Shown here: positions 31,599 through 42,998 of the stretch, in pieces
How positions within the stretch are numbered: position 1 is the stretch's first letter
How the letters are laid out: the number at the start of each line of letters is the position of its first letter
DNA from: Pegoplata infirma
Lineage: Eukaryota > Arthropoda > Insecta > Diptera > Anthomyiidae
NCBI GenBank assembly: GCA_963921195.1
Contig: OY992540.1
Coordinates: 63,310,844-63,374,843, forward strand
Reading direction: 5' to 3'
Length of the DNA: 64,000 nucleotides
Notes under the pieces: generated by a model
Seen by the model: only the letters and a program-made list of their open reading frames with translations
What the model was told of the DNA's origin: nothing
The model's database searches: none
Position numbers and translations under genes: made by a program

Positions 31599-32689
31599 GT
31601 TATCATATTCGAAAAGTTTACAATTTTTACTACAAAATAATGTCCTGCTAATAATGGACCCACCGTGTGTGCTATTTTAAATTTTTTTTTTTAAATTTCC
31701 TTAAAACAATTTCAATATTTTAAATAAAACCAAAAAATCTGAAATAACATGATTTTTTAAAAAATTCTAAAAAAATATCACACACAGTGGGTCCATTATT
31801 AGGAGGACATTATTTTGTAGTAAAAATTGTTAACTTTTCGAATATGATAACTAAAAAAAATTCAAAGGGGTAAAAGTTTTAAAAAATGCACTTCAAAACT
31901 GCATTTGCATTTAAAATGCATTTCTGAAACGCCAACATATTTGCGGTCATTAAATGCAAAAAATATACAAAAATACCTTTCTAATGTGCATAAAAACAAT
32001 GAGATGCGATTAGTACTTTTGAAAATATAACGGTTTAAAAACATATCTTTTTACATGATTTTGGTATAATTTAAAAAATAAAAATTTTTATAAGGGAAAC
32101 TTAAGGAAGTATTTTTTTAAAAAAAAATATTTAAAATATCACACATGCTCGGTCCATTGTAATGAAAACATTTTTCTGTAGCAAAAATTCTAAATTTTCC
32201 AAATATGCTAAGTAAAAAAAAATTAAAAGGGGTAAAAGTTTCGCAAAATGCACTTCAAAACTGCATTTGCATATAAAATGCACTTTTAAACCACCGACAT
32301 TTTTTCAGTTTATAAGATATCAAAATAGACTTACAAACCATTCGTATGCGCTATGGATTGTTAAAGTGCGATAAGTAGTTTAGAAAATACAGCTGCTCAA
32401 AGTTACGCAGATTTTGCATTTTTTTGACTTTTTTAAAAACGAAAATCGTGAATAAAATCGCGAGTTTTTCGAATATTTTCGATCTGATGGATGAAATTTG
32501 AAATTGGCTCCATAGAGTATCTGTATGAAAAATATAACAAAAATCGGAAGACCCTCGGTCAGATTTTTTAAAATGACTCATGGAATGGACGAATTCTGTT
32601 TTCTTTTTTATTTGAAAAATAAATTATTATAATATTCAAAAATTTTATAACACAAAAATTTGGTCAACTGAAATTGCCACTCAATTGTA

Positions 32690-33048
32690 GAACGCTTTTT
32701 TTAAAGGACAAAACCGGCTGCAGTTATACAGCAAAAAGTACTAGACCGATTTTGATGATTTTTTTGGTTTGTAGATTATTAAATTCTCTAGTACTTACCG
32801 TGGCCATTTTTTTTAAATTTTGACCTTATTATGTTTTTATGAAAGAAGAAAAGTAAATTTTTCAATTTTTTATGTTTACATTAGCATAATTTCAACAAAA
32901 GTCAATATTTTTTAAAAAATGGCCACGGTAGGTACTAGAGAATTTAATAATCTACAAATCAGAAAAAAATTTCATCAAAATCGGTTCAGTAGCTTTTGCT
33001 GTACAACTGCAGCCGATTTTGTTTAAAAAAAAAAAAGAATTCTACAAT
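32690..33048. repeat. Small foldback, arms about 140 bp
   Basis: 'TACTTACCGTGGCCATTTTT' (about 32797) and 'AAAAATGGCCACGGTAGGTA' (about 32917) lie on arms centred near 32870. The outer arms carry GGCTGCAGTTATACAGC and its counterpart GCTGTACAACTGCAGCC. Confidence 0.75.
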
Positions 33049-33059
33049 TATTAAAAAAA

Positions 33060-33190
33060 TATTGCGTATTTTTTGTGAAGTTTGGTATTGCATTTGAGCG
33101 ATATCGGTTCAGCGGTTCAAGAGTTATGAACGAAAATGTAAGGACACCTCAAAAATTTTAGTACATTCAACATAACCTAAAAATACAAAA
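33060..33190 (+). mobile_element. Fragment of the ACAAGT-repeat tail
   Basis: 'GAGCGATATCGGTTCAGCGG', 'TTCAAGAGTTATGAACG' and 'AAGGACACCTC' resemble the stretch upstream of the tail at 36940-37060. Truncated. Confidence 0.5.
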
Positions 33191-33404
33191 TGCTTTAATT
33201 CGGCTTCTGGTTGACATATGTGAACATAATTGAACAGCAAATGGTATTTAAACAAGTACGAACATATTTTTTGACAAAAAAAGAAAAAAATCGCGGATTT
33301 TTTTTTTTCAAAATTTTTTTTCGCGGAAATTTTTTTTTCAAAATTTTTTTTTTTTTCAAAAGTAATTTTCTTTTAAATAAAGATTTTTGCAATAATCTTT
33401 TTAA

Positions 33405-33468
33405 AATTGTGGAGGGTATCACTACATTCGGCAAGGCCGAATTTAACTTTTTTACTTGTTTTTTTCTT
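33405..33468 (-). mobile_element. 5' end of the ACAAGT dispersed repeat, minus strand
   Basis: Minus strand: AAACAAGTAAAAAAGTTAAA, TTCGGCCTTGCCGAATG hairpin and GATACCCTCCAC. Preceded on the plus strand by a T-rich TTTTTTCAAAATTTTTT stretch (33295-33365) that gives artefactual K/F frames on both strands. Confidence 0.65.
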
Positions 33469-34459
33469 TAGTCCCCCCTTAAGTAAGTATATTTCTAAAA
33501 CTGTACTGTCTAGAAAAAAAAAAACTTTAATTCAAAATTAAGAATAAAAAGGAAGACTAAAAGAAGGATAATAATGTTAAGTTTATTATGTTGTAGAACA
33601 TAGATGTTGTTGCTATAAGTAGTTGCCTTTGTTGTTATTTGTTTATTTGTTGTTATTCAAGTGTTGGGAGATAAATATATACAGAGATGGGGTAAATATA
33701 GTGTGGTTCAAGTAGTGGAAGTGGTGGCATTATGTTGGTTTATGTACTTCAACTGTGCACAGTAGTTGTACTGGTTTACTCGTTATTACTATTTTTTATT
33801 TTTTTATTGTTGTTTATTTATTATTTTCGGTTATTTCAAGAGTTTATTTTCCATTTATTGTTTGGCATTCAATGGAGTAACTGAAGTGATAAAGTGCCAA
33901 TGGTTAATGGCATTTATTGAGCAGAAAAATCTACTTAAAACCATGCAATAAAAAAAAATAAATGAAAATAAAAAAGAAAATATAAAACATTTAAAAAAAA
34001 CGCTGAATCTGTAAAAATAAACAGATTATTGGGAAAGTAAAATTTAACACCATTTTCATGATGCTGTAGGAGGAATTTTGTTGCACAAGTCGATCATTTG
34101 ATTATTTAGTTATATCAATTTAAAAGAGGTTATATCTGCGACAAAAAGGCAAAGCTGCATAAGTGTATTTTAATAATTTTTTTCTAGAGCATTTCAAAGA
34201 TATAAATTTTAAGAAAAAATCACTGTTAATTGACATTTTCAATAAAAAATATGCTGTAGATTATTTCTACAATCCTAATAGGGGTTAAAATCTAAATAAT
34301 TATCGAATATAAGTAACTAAACAAGATTACCATAACTGGACTTATGCACTTTTTCGTTTTGGCCATAGGTATTATCTAATGAGACATTAAAAACAAATCG
34401 AAAAAAAGTTTTTATTTATGTCACATCGGTGACTGAACTGTAAAGTGGACTTTTGTGAA
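33469..34459. other. Apparently unique noncoding DNA
   Basis: TTGTTGTT-rich stretch near 33600-33660 and AT-rich sequence. No gene or repeat end was recognised. A 16-base phrase GGTGACTGAACTGTAA at 34428 recurs at 35513 on the other side of the next foldback. Confidence 0.4.
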
Positions 34460-35430
34460 TGATTTTCTCATTACACACTTAATGTTCAGCAAAAAATAAT
34501 ATGTGTACCATAAATTTCAGAAAAAAAAATTGTGTGGATAGCCCTATATGGAACTAAGAAAATAGCGTTTTTGGTTTTTCAACTTTTTAAAAAATGGGCT
34601 TAGGAGGCGTGGTCAAATATTGTAAAAATTAAAAAATTTGTGTCAAGTTGTCTGATTAAATATTTATAAATTAAAACGGAATGCACCACAATCTCAAATT
34701 TATATTCTTGTATAATTTTGTATGGGGTATCGATTTAAATTCTTTTCTTTCGAAAAATTTCAGAACCCGTTCTGAAATTTTTCATTTTTTAAAAAAGTTA
34801 ATTTATCAAAAATCCGGCCACATTTTGTTATTTTTTTTTTAAGTTTAGATTTTTGTCTATCCTCACAAAAAATTCAAACATGTGTTTTTCGTTTCTTTGA
34901 AAAAATTGCATTTTTATTTTTAATTTCATAACAATTTAGTAATTGTTATGAAATTTAAAATTCAAATGCGGTTTTCTCAAAAAAAAAAAAACGAAAAACG
35001 CGTATCTGAATTTTTTTGTGTTTATGGACAAATATCTAAACTTTTAAAACAAAATTAAAAAAAAAGTGGCCGGTTTTTGATAAATTGACTTTTTTAAAAC
35101 ATGAAAAATTTCAGAACGGGTTCTGAAAATTTTCCAAAAAAAACAAATTTTAACCGATAGCCCATACAAAACTATGTAAGAAGGTAAATTTTTGGGATTG
35201 TGGTGAATTCCGTTTTAATGTGATGAATATTTAATCACGGCAACTCGCCACAAATTTTACCATTTTTCCAGTATTTGACCACGCCTCCTAAGCCAAGTTT
35301 TTGAAAAATTTAAAAACCAAAAACGCAATTTTCTTAGTTTCATATAGGGCTATCCAAACAACCTATTCAGAAATTTAAGGGACAGATGTTTTTCTGTAGC
35401 AGGACATTTGGTGTGGAATGCCTCATATGC
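34460..35430. mobile_element. Foldback element with arms of about 450 bp
   Basis: Near-complementary arms meet at AATTTCATAACAATT / AATTGTTATGAAATT around 34940. Shared arm blocks include GGATAGCCCTATATGG (34545, inverted at about 35340), 'TTAGGAGGCGTGGTCAAATA' (34600, inverted at about 35275), and AGAACCCGTTCTGAAA. The right end reads GGTGTGGAATGCCTCATATG, close to the end of the ATGGGGCATTCC family. Confidence 0.8.
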
Positions 35431-35556
35431 AAACTCTCGGCCAACCCTAATGCAGGGTCTTCAAAAAAAATTACATTTTAGGAAAAAATATTTGTTTCTT
35501 CAAGAAATCATATTGGTGACTGAACTGTAACATAATGATGTTTTTAGGCTGATTTC

Positions 35557-35941
35557 TAGTGTCCGACGGAACAGTTCGGCCAAAAAACGCCATTTAATCA
35601 AAAATTTGGTATTTGGAAGTACTTTTAACAATTTTTTTTATATGGGGTAGAATTTTTGAGGTGATGGAAGACGATTCTGAGTGTAAAATTTAAGAACGAG
35701 TACGAAGTTAAGCCACAATTTCGAAGTTCGGTTACCGAACTTTTTTTCAATTTGGCCGAACGTTCGGTTACCGAACATCTAAATTGGTGCTTAACTTCGT
35801 CCTCGCCATTAAGTTTGAAAGTCAGAATAGTCTTCTATCGACTAAACAAACTGCCATCAGAAAAAGCTGTTAAAAATGCTTGCAAATATTAATTTTTGGC
35901 CAAAACCGTTTTTTTTGGCCGAACTGTTCGGTCGGACACTA
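35557..35941. mobile_element. 385-bp hAT MITE
   Basis: Ends TAGTGTCCGACGGAACAG and CTGTTCGGTCGGACACTA, with a perfect 8-bp duplication CTGATTTC (35549-35556 and 35942-35949). It is palindromic throughout, with GTTCGGTTACCGAAC repeated in the middle. No coding sequence. Confidence 0.92.
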
Positions 35942-35949
35942 CTGATTTC

Positions 35950-36302
35950 TCAAAAAAAAAATTGTATAATATTTGATCGTAAATACTTAAATATAAAATT
36001 TGAAGATTTTACGGTATCATTAACCCGTTCAACCTTGACACCAAAAAAATGGCGTTCTCAAAACGCCTTTTTTCAAAAAAAAAAAAAAATTTTCATCAAA
36101 GAAAATTTTATTTTATCCAAAAAAAAAATTTTAGTCTTAAATTTGTTTTCTTCATCAAAAACTTTTTTATTGCATTTTGTTTAAACCGACTTTTTTTATA
36201 AATTTTTGTTTTCATTTTTTTCACCCAAACTATTAACTCACCAAGTCTAAACTTCTGACACAAAGTGTAAAAAACATTATTTACAAAAAAAAAAATATGG
36301 AA
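35950..36302. other. AT-rich DNA with T-run repeats
   Basis: Runs such as TTTTTTCATCAAAG and 'TCACCAAGTCTAAACTTCT' resemble the stretch just before the ACAAGT repeat at 62346. No gene. Confidence 0.4.
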
Positions 36303-37190
36303 ACAGGTAGAAAAGTTAAATTTGATTTGGCTGAATCCATTTATACCCTCCTTATACCCTTTTTAATGATAGCAAATTTTCTAACGTGAAAAAATTATTT
36401 CAAGTAAAAAGCTTTTTGTATTTTTTTTAGTGTAAAAATATTTTGGTAAAATATTTTTGTGTCTTACCAATGTTTTTAAAGCTTGTTCAACGACTTATAT
36501 CAACACGTGAATTTAAGTTGAAATCAATCTGAAATTCACGGTGTTGCTCATAAATTTTGAACCAAAACCCTATAACTTCTTTAATTCTTTATGAAATCTT
36601 ATAAATTTTGGTACTTAAAAATATTATATCAAACAATTTTCGCGAAAAAATTTCTTCCGAATTTTTTTTTGGAAGTGTTTCGAGATGTTGATGCATAAAA
36701 TGATGGTCAAAACTATAAAAAATAAAAATATTTTTGATTTGTTTGAATTGATGCCAAATGAGATCTTACTCGTTTAATAATAACAAATTGTATCTACTAT
36801 AGAATTGTTTCCAATGTATTATTTGTTATAAAAAAAAGTTTGCACTTGTTGAAATACCATTTGGTATTTAATTCTTATCACATATTTCCACCAGCATGCG
36901 AATTAAAGCATTTTGTATTTTTAGGTTATGTGAAATGTACCAACATTTTCGAGGTGTCCTTATAGTTTCGTTAATAACTTTTGAACTACTTAACCGATAT
37001 CGCTCAAACGAAATAATAATTTTGTAGGGACAACAGCAAGTAAATAAGTTAAGTTTCAATCTTATCTGTGCAATATTTTGGCTGTGATCTCCATTTCAAC
37101 AGACGGCAGACGGACATCGCAAAATGTCTTAAAGTCGATCACTGATCAATAATATATAATACATAATATAATACCCTCCACCAGATTTCT
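36303..37190 (+). mobile_element. ACAAGT-type repeat, about 0.9 kb (GGCTGAATC subfamily)
   Basis: Starts with a degenerate AACAGGTAGAAAAGTTAAAT, then TTGGCTGAATCC and ATACCCTCC. Inside is 'TTCACGGTGTTGCTCATAAA'. It ends with GACGGCAGACGGACATCGC, 'TTAAAGTCGATCACTGATCA' and TACCCTCCACC. The last motif replaces the usual inverted GGTGGAGGGTA, so the terminal bases may be rearranged. Confidence 0.6.
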
Positions 37191-37604
37191 ATGCAAAAAA
37201 TTTCACAGAATTTAAAAGTCTCTACAGGCAAAATTTCTCATAATCTGAGACTTAGATTCCGACAATTTGTTGGTAAGAAATAAAATCTATATTATTAATA
37301 TTTTTAAAAATTAACCACGAAATGGTGTTAATGCCAAAACAACAATAAATGGTTAAACAAAAATTAAAAACAACAAATAAAAAATTAAACACGAAATGGT
37401 TCGATTAACTATTAGGGGAGAATATTTTCAACAATAAAAGGGCAAACACTTCACGTTTGAAAGTACCTGAACTATAAAACAGAGGTTTAACACTTGATTA
37501 AACTCCCCTCAAAAACCAAGTCAAACATTACTATTCAAGTTTGGTTAATTTATTTAAGCAAAAAAATAAAAAACTTTTAAATTTCCTCTTTCGTATTCTG
37601 TTTA
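37191..37604. other. AT-rich DNA, no gene seen
   Basis: No repeat end or frame recognised before the hAT MITE at 37613. Confidence 0.4.
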
Positions 37605-37612
37605 CTACTTAT

Positions 37613-38355
37613 TAGAGTTGTCAACCGATTAAGAATAATTCGATTAATCGATCAAACAAAACCAAACTCTTGTTCGATTAATTTTAAAATGACGATTTTC
37701 GAATGAAGAATAAATCGATTAATTTATGTCGATTAATCGAGCAATTTTTTTTTATACCCTTCAGGTCTAGGAACCCATTTTATTGATCAGTGATCGATTC
37801 TAAGACTACAGTCGAAAATAAAATCTACAGTCGAAAATAAAAGAACTATACTCCTGAATGTTCCCCCTTAAGAACTAAAACACCAATTTTTTACAAGTGA
37901 AATATTTTTATGCCATATGAAGTTTATTCATCTGCATTTGAACCAAGATGATTAGAAAATGCTATTTTTTCGGCCCGCCACCTTTTAAGGGCATGGTTAT
38001 AGAAAATATTACAAACTATTGCTAAAAGTGTTTTTTAGGCGTAAATAACGTAAAAATTAATTTGTAAACATTTATGAAGAGGGAAAATGTGTCCTTCAAC
38101 GTCCCCCAACGACTCACACCAACTTAAAATTTAAAAGTATTAAAATTTTAAGTTTATTAATGCATTTTTTACATAAAAAAGTAAATTCACTTATTTTTTT
38201 TTGTTAATAAAAATATTATTTAATACCACTTTTTTATTCGTTATTCTCATCGATTAATCGAATAATTTTTTAGATTTATTCGTTTGATCGAACGAATAAA
38301 AACAATTATTTGAATTATTCAAACAAAGTTGAAAGGCGAATAATTGACAACTCTA
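37613..38355. mobile_element. 743-bp hAT MITE
   Basis: Ends TAGAGTTGTCAACCGATT and TTGACAACTCTA, with a perfect 8-bp duplication CTACTTAT (37605-37612 and 38356-38363). The outer 130 bp on each side repeat ATTCGATTAATCGA in both senses. A fragment like the ACAAGT tail (TACCCTTCAGGTCTAGG, TTGATCAGTGATCGATT) is embedded near 37755-37805. No transposase. Confidence 0.92.
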
Positions 38356-38363
38356 CTACTTAT

Positions 38364-39049
38364 TGTTAGTAGGTACTGTATATTTGCATAAATGAGGTTA
38401 TATTCTTTAACTTAATTTGTTTATGGAAAGACACACCTATTTGAAACTTAACAAAATGAAACCAAGCCAAACTAACAACCCAATAAACAACCACCAACAA
38501 CAAGAGTAAACACTCAAACCATAAAATCTGTTTTAAGAGCCATGTTAGCTAAACCCAGCAAAAACTTGCCAAAGAGAAATGGTAAATATGATAGGACTTT
38601 AATGAGAATACGTATATTATATACTAAGTTTTACCTGATGATTTTTCATCACACTTTATTTCATTATATTAATGATTTTTTTATTATTTTTTGAATACTC
38701 ACACGTTTATGAAACTTTGTCATTGAATGTATGAATATTTTTATCAAAACAATGAAATTTCAAATATAAGATCGCGTTTCTTTTTTAATGCCTCAAATGA
38801 TAACTATATTAAATTTGTTATCATAACTTCTATTACCAACTTTATGTTTAAAAAACACTTGTTGGGTTATTAAGCCAAATACATTTGCCATGATAATAAC
38901 AAACATTAATTTCAAACATAACTGACCTTGAAGCCATTAGAATATATAAGGTTAAAATGTCAACATGCAAAGGTTAAAAGAAAAAATTGAAAGTTTTCAT
39001 TTTATTGTATTCAATAAAAAAATTTTAGCAAACAAAATTGCACTGAAAA
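38364..39049. other. Apparently unique noncoding DNA
   Basis: A lone ACTTGTTGGGTTATTAAG near 38861 resembles the CCCAACAAAC terminus of the palindrome at 7-9 kb, but no partner end was found. No gene. Confidence 0.4.
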
Positions 39050-40121
39050 AAAAGACATAACTAAAATTAAGGAAAAAATTTCTTTGAAAATTTATCATGA
39101 ATTTTCCTAAAATTTAGTTAAATTTAACTTAAAAATTAGAAATTTTCTTAACTATGAGGAAAAATTTTAGTTCATTTACTTATAATTAGTTCATAGTTTT
39201 CTTTAAATGGATTTTTTTAATATTAGGAAAAAAATTCTTACTGCCAAAGAAATTTTCCAAAAATCTAAGAATCGTATCTTTATTTTTAAGACATATTTCT
39301 TAAAACACAATTTAGTTCAAGTTTAGTTAAAATTTACTAAAACAAACATCATCATATTTCTCTTCTTTGAATTGAGAAGTGTACTTCTTAGAATTTAGTT
39401 AATGACTTCTGAGAATTTAGTAAATAACTTCTTAAAATTTAGTTAAAAATTCAAAATGGCGATATCTCGAAAACTAAGCGAGATAGAGCGAAACGGATGA
39501 AATTTTCAAAAGAAAGACTACAAAGAAAAGTATGGAATAGCCTAGCTCTGCATATCTGTCGGGGTCTCAAGACCCTAATTTTAGATCTAAAATTTTAAAT
39601 TCCCGAGATTTTATATTTGCACATATCTCGGTAAATACTGCCAACACGAGAAAAGGTCCAACAGCATTTTTGTAGCTCTTGACTCGTAGAACACTTCCGC
39701 AAAATACCCGAAAGCCCTCTGATCAATAGTTTTTGAGTTATCCGGTTTTTAAGATTCTCAAGACCCTATCAGGCCCCTTATTACCGTATCTCAAAAACTA
39801 AGCAAGTTAGAGCTAAACGGACACAAGTTTTGGTTCAAAATCTACTGGGACCCTTAAAGGACCCAACGGGGTCTCGAGTTAAATGGGGTCCGAGCCCATG
39901 GGTCCAGGGTCTAAGACCCAATCTACTTCTAAAATGTGAAGTATAATTTTTCCCATTTTCTAGTTAAAATTGGCTTAAAATTAAATAACTTTGTTTTCCT
40001 TATTTTTAGGAAAATCATAAACTAAAACCAAGAAAAAAAATCTTTGGAGCCAAATCATTCCCTCTTTTTCTCAAAATTGAGTTAATTTTCCCAGATTTTA
40101 GTTCACTTTTTTTTTGAGTGT
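39050..40121. mobile_element. CACTSAAAAAAA TIR element carrying the 'AAATACTGCC' module
   Basis: Starts CACTGAAAAAAAAGACATAA, with AACTAAAAT following. It ends ATTTTAGTTCACTTTTTTTTTGAGTG, and several AAATTTAGTTAA blocks lie inside both ends. The middle (39450-39900) is GC-richer and matches the interior of the hAT MITE at 22729-23668: GGCGATATCTCGAAAACTAA, ACATATCTCGGTAAATACTG and GCATTTTTGTAG all recur. Confidence 0.7.
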
Positions 40122-40384
40122 GTTTAGTTTTTCTAGCATTTCTTATTTCATAACCTACACTACAACTTTTGGTTTGTGATAACGTTTGATTTCTAAAGGT
40201 GCGTACACACGGAAGAGAAAACTGCTAGACAAAGACCAAAAAACAACTCTGTGAACCTGTGCGTTTGACTTTTTCAATTATTGTGATAAATCAAATTTTT
40301 TTTAAACATAAAGATTTTTGGATGATTATTTAATTATTTGGATCTGAAGTCTGTAGTTTATTAAATAAAAAAAACCTGAAACAG

Positions 40385-40483
40385 GAATGTGAACTTGCTC
40401 GAGTATCATGGAATCAAGCTAAAGCGATTGCCAGAGATAGACAAAGATGGAGAGAATTTGTTGACGCCCTATGTTCACTTTAA
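40385..40483 (+). pseudogene. C-terminal tail of a non-LTR retrotransposon protein
   Basis: An open stretch ending in TAA encodes 32 residues including VSWNQAKAIARDRQRWREFV and DALCSL. The pattern W..AK..A.DR.RWR.FV.ALCS is one I associate with the extreme C-terminus of insect non-LTR reverse-transcriptase polyproteins. About 70 bp of 3' sequence ending AATAAATAAAGG follow. The upstream part is absent, as expected of a 5'-truncated copy. A captured or host exon is less likely but possible, since an AAACAG precedes it. Confidence 0.55.
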
Positions 40484-40595
40484 ACTTTTATTTAAGTATT
40501 AATTAAAATCGATATGTATTTCTATTTCTATTAATATTTAAATAAATAAAGGACATATTAAAAGAACCTAAAGACCCCTCTCGGACGCACCATTG

Positions 40596-42998
40596 CACTG
40601 TGGCCGAAATCACTGATCTAGCGGCGTTTTAGTCAAAATTAAAAAATTAAAACTGATAAATGTTTTGCACTGTATCGATTACCTATACTTTACAGAGAAA
40701 ATTAATGTTTTCACTTTTGTTTTTCTCTTAATTTTCGCACAGCTGTAAGCTATCAAATATACATTTTCTGCAGCAAGTGTATTAAAGGAATTTGGGGCCT
40801 AATTACTCAGTGAGTTTTTCTTGACACTTTTAAGTCAATTGTTTACACATTTTGAGCCAAAAAGTTTTAATTAAAAGTAAAAGGTATGTTTTAACTATAA
40901 AATAAATGTTTGTGGCCTGTGTGTATCTAGTTTATTATTAGTTCATTATAGGAGTTTACATTTGTGATATTAACTATAGTTTCATGGACTGCAACTTTTG
41001 AAATTCGATCGTATTCGGTCCAATTCCTGTTTTGTTTATTATTTTGGGTTATTTTTGTTGTGACGTATCAGTATGGCGTGCTAGTTCGCGCAAGTTGCTC
41101 GGTTATTTAGGGTCCATCTTAGGGTTTCTATTCGGGAAAAAATTCCCGGGAATTCCCGGGAAAATTTTTTCTCAAAATCCCGGGATTTTTTCATCGGGAA
41201 ATTTCGGGAATTTGTCAATAACTGTTTTTAAAAAAAAGCTAATCAAATTACCCATTTTAATTACAATTTAATATGATTTATTGAAATAAAATAAAAAATT
41301 GGATTAAATTTAAATTATTGCAGAAAAAATAGTAAGGAAACGCTTCAGGTTGCATACAAGTATTTTAAACAAACCAGCATGCTAGCCTAAAATTTCATAA
41401 AAGTTGCATTTTTTTAAAGATAAATATTTAAATTTAAAAACCTGATATTTGGGCAAGGATGTCATGAAAATGTTATTTAACTAATTCGAAAGTTTTTCGA
41501 AATGCATCTTTTAAATAAAATCCTGATTATGATTGATCAGCGTTATTCGAATTTACCAAAAAGCTTTTACAAACTCAAATTTGAAAAATTATAAATTCAT
41601 GAATAAAAAACATTCTGTATAGGGTTTCTATTCGGGAAAAATTTCCCGGGAATTCCCGGGAAATATTTTTCTTAAAATCCCGGGATCTTTTCTTCGGGAA
41701 ATTTCGGGAATTCGTCGCTAAGTTTTTAATAATAATATATTTAATTTACACATTTTTAACACAATCTTAAATGATTTAATAAAAATGACATTAAATCTTT
41801 AAAAGAATTAAAATTTTTCAACCTAGTGAGGATATGCTTCAGCTTGCATATTATTTAGGCATAATAATTATTTTTCATTAATCGATTGCGTGACAAAATA
41901 CGGAATCAAACTAAATTTCACTTCAAATGTTGTTGCAAATTGGCAAAAGTTTTCTGAATTTAAAATTCCAATGATTTCTTCTTTACGAAATTTTGTATTT
42001 CATTTTCAGAACAACAATCTTTATAGTGCTTAAACAAAAATGTCGATATACTAAAAAATATATAACAAACCTGCTTTTCAGCTTAAAACTTCATAAATGA
42101 AGTAAAAGCCTGATTTCTATCGGCCGTGAAAAAAAATATATTTTGTAACGAACTTTGGCCGCCGCGAGTTCTATCCCAGCAACCAGTGAAAATCGGGTAT
42201 TTCCGAATTGTGGACAATTTTGCATGGAGTGGAAATACGTCAATGCAAATACTAAAACTATGATATGGTCCAATATTTCTAAAAAAAATAGATTTTATGA
42301 ACTATCTACGTATATTTTAGAGGTTAGTAAAACTATTTTACAAAGGAATACATATAAAATGGGTTTAAATTGGATAATACGACCATAATTTGTAATATAA
42401 CCATTTTTATATGGTAAAGTTCAAAATTTGTTTTAATTAAAAAATTCCCGGGAATTCCCGGGAACACGATTTTTTTAAAACGATTTCCCGGGAATTGAAA
42501 AAGTCCGGGAATTTAAAAACCTTGGTCCATCTGCTGTCCAAATAAACAGTATAACCGCGATACAGACCACAATTTTCAATCGATTTGGCTGAAATTTGAA
42601 ATTTAAGTTTCTTTTATCGCAAGAACAAAACCTATTAAATTTTGACAAAATCAATCCATGTTAACCCATAGCCCCCATGTAAATGTACCCTTCAAGTTTT
42701 ACTTAAATACCTCTAACAATAGTATTCAAGATATCCTCTTGAAATTCGACCAATAAATCTTTTTTATATTCATAAACAATCGCTCTAAATTTTAATGGAA
42801 TCGGACCATTTTAATTTCTAGGCCTCATACAAACCACCCTCCCAATATTCACATAAATTTCCCAAAATATATAAAAATAAATAAATATTGTTTAAAAATT
42901 AATTCTTTTTAAATTTAATAATTGCAAATAAGCATTAGTCTTTATTAGTTTACATTTTCGAATTAAGCGCCGCTAGATTGGCCATTTCGGCCACTGTG
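40596..42998. mobile_element. 2.4-kb TIR element CACTGTGGCCGAAAT
   Basis: Ends CACTGTGGCCGAAATCAC...GATCTAGCGGCG and CGCCGCTAGATTGGCCATTT followed by CGGCCACTGTG. The direct repeat CATTG lies at 40591-40595 and 42999-43003. It sits inside the 165-bp module sequence and itself contains the hAT element at 41120-42524. No transposase recognised. Confidence 0.8.
41120..42524. mobile_element. 1.4-kb hAT-type element with CCCGGGAATTCCCGGG ends
   Basis: Starts TAGGGTTTCTATTCGGGAA, ends AATTTAAAAACCTTG, and has an 8-bp duplication GTCCATCT (41112-41119 and 42525-42532). TTCCCGGGAATTCCCGGG blocks lie inside both ends. The left end occurs twice in direct orientation (41120 and about 41622), so it is either a tandem or a nested copy. 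The region 42140-42400 is GC-richer and holds a 77-codon frame (42155-42388) that I could not assign; it may be a transposase or captured relic. Confidence 0.8.

Larger units (their letters stand above)
29716..32598. mobile_element. Large foldback element split by a hAT MITE
   Basis: AATTCGTCCATTCCA at 29716 is mirrored by TGGAATGGACGAATT near 32582-32596. Removing the hAT MITE (30482-31598), the two arms of about 870 bp are inverted around about 31735. Each arm holds two diverged direct copies of a unit of about 361 bp marked by 'ATGCAAATGCAGTTTTGAAG' (about 30051 and 30412; mirrored near 31900 and 32260). The several 60-117-codon frames here are repeat artefacts. Confidence 0.8.

Noticed and set aside
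33195..33471. K-rich and F-rich opposed frames
   Set aside because: Low-complexity T/A run next to a repeat end; no conserved features.
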